Of a stretch of DNA of 64,000 nucleotides, positions 36,351-45,375 are shown piece by piece. Both the position numbers and the translations under genes were made by a program. The notes beneath the pieces are model-generated. The model worked only from the letters and a program-made list of their open reading frames with translations. It did no database searches and had not been told where the DNA came from. The stretch comes from Pedobacter ghigonis. Its GTDB lineage: Bacteria > Bacteroidota > Bacteroidia > Sphingobacteriales > Sphingobacteriaceae. The DNA lies in assembly GCF_903166585.1 (NCBI RefSeq), contig NZ_CAESCM010000004.1, positions 248,001-312,000 on the forward strand. The letters run 5' to 3'. The stretch's first letter is position 1, and each line of letters starts with the position of its first letter.

Positions 36351-38141
36351 ATGAAAACTCCTATCATATCACTAACCCATATTAAGCACCTGATGTTATG
36401 CGGCATTTTAGTCGCAATAATGGGTTGCAATAAGTTAGCGCTTAAACCCGAGGGCCAGCTAACCCTCGAGAATACCCTTTCTGATTACAATGGCTTTTTA
36501 ACCTATTCGTGGCAGTTTTACAATGCTTTTAATGGCTACACCAACGATATGCTGGAAGATGAGCTAAACAGCGATATGTTTGCACGTGCAAATCCGAACG
36601 GGCAGTCGCAATGGATCTGGCAACAGGTTACCATTCCCTCCTCTTCCGATTCGTACTCGAGGCCTTATGCCAATATCCGCACCATTAACCTGATGCTGGA
36701 TAATATCGATCAGTCTACATTAAATGCTGCCGACAAAGATCACTGGCGTTGCATAGGCTATTTTTTCAGGGCTTACAATTACATTACCCTCCTTAACCTG
36801 TATGGCGATGTGCCTTACACCGAACATGCTTTAAACGATAAATCGGAAGAACTGACCCTGCCACGCAGTGCAAGAGATGTGGTAGCGACCAACATTTTAA
36901 AAGACCTGCAATACGCCGAAGCAAACTTAAAAAACGGTGATGGCGATAACACCATTAACGTGCATGCAGTTAGGGCACTCCTTTCGCGCTTTGGCTTAAG
37001 GGAAGGTACCTGGCGTAAATACCACGGTTTAGGTGGTGCCAACACCTATTTACAGGCCAGTGTAGATGCTTCTACCAAACTAATGGTCACTTACCCCACA
37101 CTGAACACCAACTACGACCTCGATTTTAACAGCGTATCGTTAGCAGGAGCGCCTGGAATTATCCTGTACAAAGCCTATGTAGCCAATCAGATTACCCACA
37201 GCCAGTCTACCCAAACCCGCAATTCATCGGGCCGTTACGATCTGACTAAAGCCGCTGCAGATATGTTTTTAATGAAAGATGGCGAAACCCGTTTTACAAG
37301 CCCACTGTTTCAGGGAGATAAATCGCCTTTTACCGAATTCAGGAACAGAGACAGGCGTTTGTACTACTGCGTACCGCCGCCCTTTAATGTAAATACCAAT
37401 CCACCCAGCCTTACTTTTACCTATACCACTAACCCGGTTGATACTTCGTACTTCGGTTTAATGCAGGCCATTTCGGATGGCACACATAAAACATTGCCAA
37501 CCCGCAACTGGAATGGTTTTGTGGTAAGACAAGAACCACACTACGTAGATTTTCCGAACGGACAGCCTTACTCGGTTACCTATACAGGTTACAGGTTTTA
37601 TAAATATTACAACCAGCAAGTACAGGATGCGCAAGGACAAGACATTAGCGATTGTCCGCTGTTTAGAATGGGCGAGATTTTGGCCAACCATGCAGAGGCT
37701 ACTTACGAACTGGGCACGTTTAGTCAGGCCGTAGCAGATGCAACCATCAATAAACTGAGGGCCAGAGGGGCCGTAGCCGCCTTAAATTTAAGCGCAATAG
37801 TAGCCGACCCTACCCGCGACCAAAGCATAAACCCTGTTTTGTGGGAGATCAGACGCGAAAGGGCGGTAGAACTGGTAGGTGAAGGTTTCAGGTTTGATGA
37901 CCTGCGCAGGTGGAAAAAAATGGAATATGCCATGAAAGAAAAACTAGGCCGTTACCTCACCAAAGGTGTGGATGTACCAGCCAATAGCATTATACCCATC
38001 CAGAACGGAGCATCGGCAGGCTATATTTCTTATTTAGGAGTACCTCCGGGCACTTTTCCCGATTATTATTACCTTTATCCTATTCCATCTAATCAAATCG
38101 TGCTTAACCCTAAAATTGTACAGAACCCGGGCTGGAAATAA
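36351..38141 (+). CDS. RagB/SusD-family surface lipoprotein
   Basis: I chose the ATG at 36351 (MKTPIISLTH) rather than 36303, which overlaps the SusC stop: it gives a compact signal with lipobox AIMGC followed by NKLALKPEGQLT. SusD signatures are YFFRAYNYITLLNLYGDVPY near residue 135 and RRERAVELVGEGFRFDDLRRWKKM near 510. At 596 residues it is longer than most in the family. The predicted ligand is the glycan whose fragments the neighbouring sulfatase and GH88 enzymes process. Confidence 0.93.
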   Translation: MKTPIISLTHIKHLMLCGILVAIMGCNKLALKPEGQLTLENTLSDYNGFLTYSWQFYNAFNGYTNDMLEDELNSDMFARANPNGQSQWIWQQVTIPSSSDSYSRPYANIRTINLMLDNIDQSTLNAADKDHWRCIGYFFRAYNYITLLNLYGDVPYTEHALNDKSEELTLPRSARDVVATNILKDLQYAEANLKNGDGDNTINVHAVRALLSRFGLREGTWRKYHGLGGANTYLQASVDASTKLMVTYPTLNTNYDLDFNSVSLAGAPGIILYKAYVANQITHSQSTQTRNSSGRYDLTKAAADMFLMKDGETRFTSPLFQGDKSPFTEFRNRDRRLYYCVPPPFNVNTNPPSLTFTYTTNPVDTSYFGLMQAISDGTHKTLPTRNWNGFVVRQEPHYVDFPNGQPYSVTYTGYRFYKYYNQQVQDAQGQDISDCPLFRMGEILANHAEATYELGTFSQAVADATINKLRARGAVAALNLSAIVADPTRDQSINPVLWEIRRERAVELVGEGFRFDDLRRWKKMEYAMKEKLGRYLTKGVDVPANSIIPIQNGASAGYISYLGVPPGTFPDYYYLYPIPSNQIVLNPKIVQNPGWK

Positions 38142-38162
38142 CAGCCTCAGATATAATTACCC

Positions 38163-38195
38163 AACAACAGGAGCTTGCTAAAGGCTCCTGTTGTT
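38163..38195 (+). terminator. Hairpin after susD, probable terminator or processing site
   Basis: AACAACAGGAGC (38163-38174) pairs perfectly with GCTCCTGTTGTT (38184-38195) around nine bases. No long T-run follows, so termination may be partial and the sulfatase 37 bases further could be co-transcribed. Confidence 0.6.
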
Positions 38196-38232
38196 CGAAT
38201 ACCTCAAACCAATATAATCCCGATCCTACCTT

Positions 38233-40302
38233 ATGAAAAGCAGCAAAAGAAACGTCCTCAGATACACCTTCCTGATCTTGGGGTGCACACTATCACTTTC
38301 GGCAGTAAAAGCCCAGCAAAAGCCAAACATCATCTATGTATTGGTTGATGATTTGGGCTATGGCGACCTCGGTGTCCTTTTCCAGAACCAGAAAGATAAA
38401 AACCTGCCGGCTTTAGTTACGCCTAACCTCGATGCCATGGCAAGGGCAGGAGCAGTGCTTAGTCAACAATATGCCAATGCACCGGTTTGTGCACCTTCGC
38501 GGGCCTCATTGCTTACAGGAGTAAACCAGGGCAATGCCCACATCAGGGATAATCAGTTTGATAAGGCCCTCGAAAACAACCACACCATGGCCACTGTACT
38601 CAAAGATGCCGGTTATGCCACTGTAGCCATTGGGAAATGGGGCTTGCAGGGAACTGACGAAAAGCAGCGTCCCAACTGGCCTGCCCACCCATTAAAAAGA
38701 GGTTTCGATCAGTACTATGGTTATATGCGCCATGCCGATGGCCACGAGCACTACCCCGTTGAAGGCGTTTACCGCGGTAAAAAAGAAGTTTGGGACAATT
38801 ACAGTGAGGTATCGGCAGATTTGCAGAAATGCTACACCACCGACCTTTGGACCGCAAAAGCCAAAGATTATATTATTGGCTTTGAAAAGCAGCATCAGGC
38901 TAAACAACCTTTCTTTATGTACCTGGCATACGATGCACCACATGCCGTATTGGAGCTACCCACACAAAGTTACCCCAAAGGAGGCGGCCTGAACGGCGGT
39001 TTGCAATGGCTTAACCAGAAAGGAAACATGATTAATTCGGCTTCGGGCACGGTAGATAGCTATACCCATCCCGATTATGCAAATGCCACTTACGATGATG
39101 ACCGCGATCCGGCTACCCCAAATAAGCCCTGGCCAGATACCTATAAAAGATACGCAACGGCTGTAAGGCGATTGGACGATGCAATAGGTGATATCCGTGC
39201 CTTACTATCAGACCTTAAAATTGCCGACAATACCATTATCGTGTTTACCTCTGATAATGGGCCATCGATAGAATCGTACCTGCCTAAGCAATATGTGCCT
39301 AACCACCCTACCTTTTTTGAGAGCTATGGTCCTTTTGATGGCATAAAACGCGATTGCTGGGAAGGTGGTTTGCGTATGCCTTCGGTAATTGCCTGGCCTA
39401 AACGCATCCCTGCTGGCAAAGTGGTGAATACCCCCTCTATGCTATCAGATTGGTTACCCACTTTTGCAGATGCTGCAGGCGCGCCCATTCCGGCGCGGGT
39501 TACCGGCGTATCGCTGGTGCCGGCTTTAACCAATGCGGGCAAACAAATAGCAGGCAATGTATATGTAGAGTATTTCGAATCGGGCAGTACCCCCGCTTTT
39601 AGTCAGTTCGAAGCTAACCATGCCAGCCGCAAACGAAACCAGATGCAGATGGTGAGAATTGGCGATTTAGTTGGTGTGCGCTACAACATTAAATCGGCAG
39701 CCGACGATTTTGAAATCTACAATGTGGTTAAAGACCCTAAACAGACCAATAACCTGGCTAAACACGCAGATTTAAGCGGGCTACAGAACCAGCTCCGTAA
39801 CAGGGCACTACAATCGCGCATGATGGATCAGGAAGCGAAACGCCCTTATGATAGCATCGCCATTCCAGGCATACAAATGCCTAAAAGTACTAAACCAGGC
39901 TTAAAATGGTCGTTCTTCCCGGGCATCTTCCATTATGTGTCGGTTTCAAACCAATCGAAGCCCGCAGCAAGCGGAATAGTTCAATCTTTAGCTACCATTA
40001 CGGCTAAAAATAAGGGACTGGTTCAATATCAAAGCCTGTTAAAGATCGATAAAAAAGGCACTTATACCTTTAGGCTGAGTACACAAGGCAAAGCTTTTGT
40101 AAAGCTGCACCAGATTAACCTGCTTGATGCCGATTTTGGTTATACCAGCGGTAAGGAAATTGAAAAAACAGTTAGCCTTGAAGCAGGTTATCATCCGCTA
40201 AGTATTTATGCCTTAAAAGGCACCAATACTAGCCTCAAACTGGATTTTAAAGGCGACGATGGCGTATGGCATAATTTAAGCGGAGAGAACGCGGTGTACT
40301 AG
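38233..40302 (+). CDS. Secreted type I sulfatase (arylsulfatase A-like) with extra C-terminal domain
   Basis: The signal peptide ends near SAVKAQQ. The sulfatase fold starts with PNIIYVLVDDLGYGDLG (two metal Asp). The active-site signature is Cys86-Ala-Pro-Ser-Arg90 followed by ASLLTG, so Cys86 should be converted to formylglycine. AIGKWGLQG, YDAPHAVLE and VFTSDNGPSIES carry further conserved ligands. Residues about 545-689 form an added beta domain reminiscent of PA14 (GLVQYQSLLKIDKKGTYTFRL, LEAGYHPLSIYALKG), a likely carbohydrate-binding part. It would remove sulfate esters from glycan fragments, in keeping with the SusC/SusD pair upstream and GH88 nearby. A separate maturase is needed and is not in the window. 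Confidence 0.92.
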   Translation: MKSSKRNVLRYTFLILGCTLSLSAVKAQQKPNIIYVLVDDLGYGDLGVLFQNQKDKNLPALVTPNLDAMARAGAVLSQQYANAPVCAPSRASLLTGVNQGNAHIRDNQFDKALENNHTMATVLKDAGYATVAIGKWGLQGTDEKQRPNWPAHPLKRGFDQYYGYMRHADGHEHYPVEGVYRGKKEVWDNYSEVSADLQKCYTTDLWTAKAKDYIIGFEKQHQAKQPFFMYLAYDAPHAVLELPTQSYPKGGGLNGGLQWLNQKGNMINSASGTVDSYTHPDYANATYDDDRDPATPNKPWPDTYKRYATAVRRLDDAIGDIRALLSDLKIADNTIIVFTSDNGPSIESYLPKQYVPNHPTFFESYGPFDGIKRDCWEGGLRMPSVIAWPKRIPAGKVVNTPSMLSDWLPTFADAAGAPIPARVTGVSLVPALTNAGKQIAGNVYVEYFESGSTPAFSQFEANHASRKRNQMQMVRIGDLVGVRYNIKSAADDFEIYNVVKDPKQTNNLAKHADLSGLQNQLRNRALQSRMMDQEAKRPYDSIAIPGIQMPKSTKPGLKWSFFPGIFHYVSVSNQSKPAASGIVQSLATITAKNKGLVQYQSLLKIDKKGTYTFRLSTQGKAFVKLHQINLLDADFGYTSGKEIEKTVSLEAGYHPLSIYALKGTNTSLKLDFKGDDGVWHNLSGENAVY

Positions 40303-40372
40303 AGGATGGGGGGATGGATGATGGACTTGAACTATTGGCTATTAACCATGAGCCATTAACTATCAACCATCC

Positions 40373-40396
40373 CTAATGAACCAATGACGAATGAAC
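40373..40396. repeat. Third copy of the CTAATGAACC-type repeat
   Basis: The 24 bases equal the start of the 31134 copy exactly. The surrounding gap (40303-40483) is made of similar AACTATT/ATTAACCAT words and contains no gene. Confidence 0.55.
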
Positions 40397-40483
40397 TATC
40401 GAACCACCCTTTGTAACATTTCTTTCGGTGAAGCTTAACTATACCAATTTATCATAACTTTAATGAACTGATAAAATTTTAAG

Positions 40484-41329
40484 ATGACAACAAGAAGATT
40501 TTTTTTACAAAAAGGAATATTAGGTATAACTGCAGCAACGCTGGTTAATATCCCGGCTGTTTTCGCAGCGCCTGTTGAAGCAAATGTCGCTGTTGAAGAC
40601 ACTTTTAAATTAGCCATTGCAGGCTATAGCTTTCTGAATTTTAACCTGGATGAATCGCTTAAAATGATGAAAAAGGTTGATGTACGCTACCTCTGTATAA
40701 AAGATTTTCATTTACCCTTTAAAAGTACAGCAGCAGAAATTGCAGCCTTCCATGCTAAACTTAAAGCCAATAATGTAGTAGGGTATGCCGTAGGCCCCAT
40801 ATACACCAAAAACAAGGAAGAGATCGATAATGCTTTTGATTATGCAAAGCGGGTAGGTGTCGATTTGCTGATCGGAATTCCGGCTCATGCTGATCTGGAA
40901 TATGTTGCCCAAAAGACAAAAGAATACAATATTCGCTATGCCATTCATAACCACGGCCCTCAGGATAAATTATATCCCAACGCAGAAAGTATCTATAACC
41001 TGATTAAAAACCTCGATCCACGTGTGGGAATCTGCTTTGATATGGGGCATAACAAAAGAGACGGACGGGATTCGGTTGCAGACCTTCAAAAATTCTCGAA
41101 ACGGATTTTTGATATGCATTTAAAGAATGTAACCTCAGCCACAAATGAAGGTACTACCTGCGAACTCGGCCGTGGTGTAATTAATATCCCTGCCTTCGTA
41201 AAAATGCTGAGAAAAGTTAATTACAAGGGCTGCTGTAGCTTAGAATACGAAAAAGACATGAAAGACCCATTAGCAGGCATAGCTGAATCGGTGGGTTATT
41301 TTAAAGGGGTTAGCGATGCTACCCGCTAG
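40484..41329 (+). CDS. Exported sugar phosphate isomerase/epimerase-like TIM-barrel protein
   Basis: This 281-residue protein opens MTTRRFFLQKGILGIT, a twin-arginine-type signal, followed by a xylose-isomerase-like barrel (PF01261): VRYLCIKDFHLPF, AIHNHGPQDKLYPNAE, VGICFDMGHNKRDGRD, IFDMHLKNVTS and GCCSLEYEKD. The conserved His, Asp, His and Glu in these strands are the usual metal ligands. Substrate is unknown; such exported members often sit in carbohydrate loci of Pedobacter. It has its own upstream gap and probably its own promoter. Confidence 0.85.
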   Translation: MTTRRFFLQKGILGITAATLVNIPAVFAAPVEANVAVEDTFKLAIAGYSFLNFNLDESLKMMKKVDVRYLCIKDFHLPFKSTAAEIAAFHAKLKANNVVGYAVGPIYTKNKEEIDNAFDYAKRVGVDLLIGIPAHADLEYVAQKTKEYNIRYAIHNHGPQDKLYPNAESIYNLIKNLDPRVGICFDMGHNKRDGRDSVADLQKFSKRIFDMHLKNVTSATNEGTTCELGRGVINIPAFVKMLRKVNYKGCCSLEYEKDMKDPLAGIAESVGYFKGVSDATR

Positions 41330-41383
41330 GGCTGTTTGTAAAGTGTACCGCTATAAATCTTCTTAACTGACTATACTCAGCTT

Positions 41384-41842
41384 ATGAAAGCGCTTGTAAA
41401 TACTATTTTAATTCTAATTATTTCTTTTGGTAATGCACTAAATGACGTTCCTAAAAACAAGTTACAATCTGGATGGTATCTGATAACGGATAATAAAATA
41501 GCTACTTCAATTAAATTGAATAAATCTGATAAAGTCTATAAGATTGAAAAGGAGATATTAGTAAAAAGCATACTAGATATGGAGATAACTACGGAAAGAT
41601 ATGGCAATAAGAATCATCCAATATTAAACTTCACTTTAGATAATGATGCAAGTTCAAAACTGGCATCATTACCCTCGGGTTTTAATAATGATAGGCAAGT
41701 GGGACTTATAATAAATAACAAACTTATTCAAGTCTCAAGCATCTTTGGCAAATTTTCCGGAAACAAAATAAGTCTGTCAAGTCAGTATACAAAAGAAGAA
41801 TTGCTAAAGCTTAAAAAATCAATTGAAGATGAAAAGCACTAG
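41384..41842 (+). CDS. Small exported protein resembling the SecDF P1 head region
   Basis: This 152-residue protein has a signal-like N-terminus (MKALVNTILILIISFGNA). The remainder resembles the periplasmic P1 head of SecD: LNFTLDNDASSKLASLPSG, then VGLIINNKLIQVSSIFGKFSGNKISL and SQYTKEELLKLKKSIED, which parallels the SecD order variable-domain, (A)IVLDGKV.S.P, I.G...I.G.FT.EEA..L. The membrane part of SecD is missing. Similar stand-alone proteins occur in Bacteroidota, but I know of no assigned role. Codon use is AT-richer than in the genes to the left. Confidence 0.5.
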   Translation: MKALVNTILILIISFGNALNDVPKNKLQSGWYLITDNKIATSIKLNKSDKVYKIEKEILVKSILDMEITTERYGNKNHPILNFTLDNDASSKLASLPSGFNNDRQVGLIINNKLIQVSSIFGKFSGNKISLSSQYTKEELLKLKKSIEDEKH

Positions 41843-41865
41843 TCGTAGTAAAAAACATAGCCTTA

Positions 41866-41900
41866 AAAAAAAACGCTCATCTTACGATGAGCGTTTTTTT
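41866..41900. terminator. Bidirectional rho-independent terminator
   Basis: CGCTCATC (41874-41881) and GATGAGCG (41886-41893) enclose a TTAC loop and are flanked by A8 and T7, so it can work in both directions. It ends the gene at 41384. Confidence 0.9.
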
Positions 41901-41902
41901 GA

Positions 41903-41931
41903 GTAGAGCCAAGCGGCGAAAGATCGAACTT
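41903..41931 (-). other. tRNA 3'-end-like sequence, possible attachment-site remnant
   Basis: The reverse strand reads GTTCGATC, as in a T-loop, then a GGCTCTA end, with the terminator described at 41866 directly after it, as tRNA genes often have. No full cloverleaf can be drawn. It marks the point where gene style changes and could be the left boundary of an island whose right boundary is the tRNA-Arg at 47685. The two sequences are not a clear direct repeat, so this is weak. Confidence 0.25.
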
Positions 41932-42108
41932 TTATGAACATTGTGAAGCGATAGTCAATTTTGAAAAAGTTGTGAAGAACAAAATTGAGGGGCAGTATAG
42001 GGGAAAGAAATTATTATAAGTGTTTTTCAGTTATCTGGTTGATGACAAGCTATAGTAGGACAAGACATATTGCTACATAAATTATTTTAATTAAAATAGC
42101 CGGGCTTC

Positions 42109-42231
42109 AATGATTATAACGATAAGATCGTTGACGACCTGAAAGTGGAATGCAGGCTCCAAAATCTAGAGCGATAGCTGGACATTTATGATCGGTTTAT
42201 TGCTGGTCCATTTAAATTTACTTTCTTTTTG
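42109..42231 (+). pseudogene. Decayed coding fragment of unknown family
   Basis: The frame reads NDYNDKIVDDLKVECRLQ, a TAG stop at 42175, then LDIYDRFIAGP. Charged, helical, protein-like sequence on both sides of an in-frame stop suggests a remnant gene. I do not recognise the family. The rest of the 435-base gap 41843-42277 holds only the terminator and the tRNA-like piece. Confidence 0.35.
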
Positions 42232-42277
42232 ACAGTAATGAACTTAATTTTTCTTATATTGTTAGTACCTTTGGATT

Positions 42278-43162
42278 ATGGCAGCAAGTCGTGTGAACAC
42301 TCAATTGAACCTAAGTGCATTGGCCAAAATGATGTCCAATGCGGGTTTGCAACGCCTGCTTTTTGCTAAAAACTTCAAGCAGCAGGCTAGACAGCTGAAA
42401 TGCCTCTTACAAAAAAATGGAGTAGAAGTAGAGAGAAAAACTATATTCTCCGAATTGATCGACATCTCCTACAACCACCTCCTCGCAAATTATCGCCATG
42501 AATACCTGTACAAGGTGGCATTGTTGAACAGTTATGTGCTGGAAAACCACTCGCTATCGGATACGATACTGTTGAACGAGTTCAAGATCGGAAATTCGAA
42601 GGCCGATGCCGTGCTGGTCAACGGAACGAATAAGGTTTTTGAGATCAAGACAGAGCTTGATAGCCCGGAGAGACTGTGTACACAGATCGACGACTATTAC
42701 AAGGCCTTCTCAGAGGTATATATCGTTGTTCACCATTCTGAAGTTGGCAAATACGTTAACTGCGTGGACAGTCATGTTGGTATGATGGCATTTTCCCAAA
42801 ACAATGAAATAGCGCTGGTCAAACCAGCTAAGTGCCACTGCGAGAAACTCGATAGCTTAGCGATGATGAAGTCATTGCGCAAAGACGAATATTTAAGGTT
42901 GGTGTTTAATGTTGCGGGAGCACTCCCATTGGCAACACCAGTTCAGCTGTTCAAGGAATGCGCGAAACTGTTGTCTGCTTTTCCCGTTTTAGATGTTCAA
43001 ACTGAGTTCCTCAGCATTATCAAGCGGCGTATCAGCCCTTCTACCAATGACTTGGTACAGAATAAAATTGTCCCTGCTTCGCTACGACTACCTTGCTATT
43101 ATTATAATCTAGATCAGAATGACTATCTTAGCTTAGTTGAAAAACTAACTTATCAGCTATAA
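42278..43162 (+). CDS. sce7726-family protein with PD-(D/E)XK nuclease-like core
   Basis: This 294-residue protein is the first of a tight three-gene operon. Residues 101-124 hold a nuclease-like core: EFKIGNSKAD (Asp110), a strand, then Glu122-Ile-Lys124 (FEIKTE), followed by a helix (PERLCTQIDDYYKAF) and IVVHHSEVGKY. This is the order of the PD-(D/E)XK fold (E...D...ExK) and fits the sce7726 family as I remember it. The rest is helical without other motifs, and no export signal is present, so it is cytoplasmic. A TACCTTTG element at 42266-42273 matches the Bacteroidota -7 consensus and lies only four bases before the ATG, which may give a leaderless mRNA. A DNA-targeting role is inferred, not shown. 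Confidence 0.75.
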   Translation: MAASRVNTQLNLSALAKMMSNAGLQRLLFAKNFKQQARQLKCLLQKNGVEVERKTIFSELIDISYNHLLANYRHEYLYKVALLNSYVLENHSLSDTILLNEFKIGNSKADAVLVNGTNKVFEIKTELDSPERLCTQIDDYYKAFSEVYIVVHHSEVGKYVNCVDSHVGMMAFSQNNEIALVKPAKCHCEKLDSLAMMKSLRKDEYLRLVFNVAGALPLATPVQLFKECAKLLSAFPVLDVQTEFLSIIKRRISPSTNDLVQNKIVPASLRLPCYYYNLDQNDYLSLVEKLTYQL

Positions 43163-43171
43163 ATTAACGTC

Positions 43172-44110
43172 ATGTATCTACCATACCTTAGGGGAAAACA
43201 GTTTGAACTGCTTGCATTGCGAGAGCTATGTACCCTACCACTAGACAATAATAAGATCTCTCCGGTTGTTGAACCACTAAAAAAAGACCTGAAAAGTATC
43301 GAAACCGCGTTGACTGCCCTAGGCCGTATAAACATCGTGATGCAATTGATCGTAAACCCCGAACACGGTGAGTTAAAGGGGAACGGCGAATCCGTCCTCA
43401 ATTTTATCGATAGGCTTTATGAAAAAGGATTCGTCCATGTTATCCCGACCTATCTGATTTCCAGTGAACGTGATTTCAACTATTTCCAGAATACTGCAAC
43501 AGCAAGAGGATATCTCAAATCGGGCTATTCCCTTGTACACCTCAACCACATCAGCAGTGTCACTGAGCTAAAAGCGCTCGTAAATGCCAGCGAGATCCAG
43601 TTCAATATCATCCACGTGAACCATCAGATGTCATTGAAACGTGGGTTCAAACGTGAAGGGCTGGCCCTATTAAGTGATCCGTTTAACAAGCAAAAGAAGA
43701 ATGCCGACTACTTGCATGTACAGAGTGAATTTTTTTCCAATGATTATCTTTATTATACCGACGAGGGCTTTTCGGCCTTTTCTGACTACCTAACCATAGG
43801 ATCGGATTATGTAGAGGGCGGAATGCTACCTTATGCGGTAGCCATTCACCTTACCTATAAGGATCAGGCTTCCGGGGAGATCTGGATCAAGCATTTCACT
43901 TCGGATTCGAATGAAGATTATAGCGATACGCCCGGTAAGTTTGGGGAGGCACTAGACAAGCTTATCGCTTTTATCGATTTAGAGCAGCTGAATACAATAG
44001 CGTGCGAGCAGTTTCGTGACTATCATTCCCGTGGAGCATTTCCGGGACTTGGTGTGGTCAAAAAGCTTTCGATCATGCACCATATCGAATTGATCCAAGG
44101 CTTAATTTAA
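43172..44110 (+). CDS. sce7725-family (beta-protein-like) protein
   Basis: This 312-residue cytoplasmic protein starts 9 bases after the sce7726-type gene. It begins MYLPYLRGKQFELLALREL, the typical opening of sce7725-family proteins, and includes ISPVVEPLKKDLKSIETAL, GFVHVIPTYLISS and IHVNHQMSLKRGF. An alternating strand/helix pattern suggests an alpha/beta or TIM-like fold, related from memory to the phage beta-protein family (PF14350). No classic catalytic motif is evident. sce7725 and sce7726 genes are often neighbours, which suggests they act together; the biochemical function is not established. Confidence 0.75.
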   Translation: MYLPYLRGKQFELLALRELCTLPLDNNKISPVVEPLKKDLKSIETALTALGRINIVMQLIVNPEHGELKGNGESVLNFIDRLYEKGFVHVIPTYLISSERDFNYFQNTATARGYLKSGYSLVHLNHISSVTELKALVNASEIQFNIIHVNHQMSLKRGFKREGLALLSDPFNKQKKNADYLHVQSEFFSNDYLYYTDEGFSAFSDYLTIGSDYVEGGMLPYAVAIHLTYKDQASGEIWIKHFTSDSNEDYSDTPGKFGEALDKLIAFIDLEQLNTIACEQFRDYHSRGAFPGLGVVKKLSIMHHIELIQGLI

Positions 44111-44116
44111 TACAGA

Positions 44117-45193
44117 ATGTTGTGCTGTACAAACTGTTTTTCCGATCAAGGATTGAAAAAACGGATTGAGTCCCTGTCGACCAAGCATGGCAACTGTAAT
44201 TTTTGCGATTCGAAAAATGTAGCAGTCGTCAATTGCACTGATCTTAGTACCGAATTCGAGCAGCTATTCGAAATGTATGTTGAAAATGGAGATGCCAAAA
44301 AATCACTCGGAAACGATCGGCCCGTTCAGATCCATGAGCACTTGCTGGAATACTGGCCACGACTTTTCAATTCTGGGTTGCTCACGAAAAACAACGTTCT
44401 ACAGCTGATAAACCAGATTGGACGTGGCTGGGACCATTTTCATGATGAATTTTTTGAGATACCGATGGAAATCCGGACGTTGCTGGATTCTGCAATGGGT
44501 GCTGCAGAGGATCTGGAACTTCAATGGGAAATGTTTTCCGATGAGATCAAAACAAGGAACCGCTTTTTTATAGGTGAGAAAATCGAAACTGAACGACTTG
44601 AAAGTGTATTTGGACGGTTGGTGATCTATTACCCTCCTGGTACGGAATTTTACCGTGCAAGGATTTCAGATAGCCATTTACCAGTTGCTGAATTGGGAAA
44701 GCCGCCTAAGAGCCTGACTTCACCAGGCCGAGCAAACCCAATTGGGATTCCGTATCTTTATATTTCCGACAGTAAGGAGACAACGCTTTACGAAACCAGG
44801 GTTGCCCTTCATGAAGGTATAACCGTCGGAAGATTTGTGACCACTGAGACAATCAATGTTGTTTCGTTAAAAAATATTGCACACCATGGCCCATTTGAAA
44901 TCATCGACCGCGGCTTTGCGCTTGACGAATTTATTCTGATAAGGCAGTATCTGATCAAATTGGAACATGAACTGTCCAAGCCCGTTAGAAAGATGGATGT
45001 TCATCTTGATTACCTGCCAACCCAATATCTATGTGAATTCATCAAATCACTTGGTTTTGATGGAGTGGAGTATAAAAGTGCGATGAATGCCGAAGGCTAT
45101 AATATTGCCATTTTTAAAGAGGGAAAACTGGAGTGTATCAATTCTGCCTTCCATCATGTTACAAATCTCACCTATGAATGGGAACCAAAATAA
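44117..45193 (+). CDS. RES-domain protein with N-terminal zinc ribbon and HEPN-like region
   Basis: This 358-residue protein starts 6 bases after the sce7725-type gene. Cys4, Cys7, Cys27 and Cys30 form a CxxC...CxxC zinc ribbon. A helical middle (about 45-150) resembles the HEPN/RES N-terminal domain. The C-terminal RES domain shows the name-giving residues: Arg180/Arg182 (FYRARIS), Glu226 (TLYETR) and Ser321 (GVEYKSAMN). RES-Xre toxins degrade NAD+, and RES domains share the ADP-ribosyltransferase-like fold, so an NAD-consuming effector is plausible. Xre antitoxin is absent; the two upstream genes take the place of a partner. This is the likely toxic output of the operon, by analogy only. 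Confidence 0.8.
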   Translation: MLCCTNCFSDQGLKKRIESLSTKHGNCNFCDSKNVAVVNCTDLSTEFEQLFEMYVENGDAKKSLGNDRPVQIHEHLLEYWPRLFNSGLLTKNNVLQLINQIGRGWDHFHDEFFEIPMEIRTLLDSAMGAAEDLELQWEMFSDEIKTRNRFFIGEKIETERLESVFGRLVIYYPPGTEFYRARISDSHLPVAELGKPPKSLTSPGRANPIGIPYLYISDSKETTLYETRVALHEGITVGRFVTTETINVVSLKNIAHHGPFEIIDRGFALDEFILIRQYLIKLEHELSKPVRKMDVHLDYLPTQYLCEFIKSLGFDGVEYKSAMNAEGYNIAIFKEGKLECINSAFHHVTNLTYEWEPK

Positions 45194-45375
45194 TTACTAA
45201 TGGCATACTTTATAAAAAGTAATAAACAAACCAAGCTTAAGCCAACTTGCTCCATTGTAAATTCCAAAAGGGGTTTTATAAATGTCTATGATCCATAATG
45301 TTATTACACCAAGTTTAAAATCTTCGTTTCACCAGCTGCAGGTGGGAAAACAATCAAATCCGTAAATTCTAGATA

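Noticed and set aside
41903..41931. A complete tRNA gene at the left island edge
   Set aside because: Only a T-loop-like segment and an end-like string are present; no acceptor or anticodon arm can be paired.
44117..45193. Classical RES-Xre toxin-antitoxin pair
   Set aside because: No Xre-type DNA-binding antitoxin gene adjoins the RES gene, and the protein has extra zinc-ribbon and helical domains, so it was described separately.
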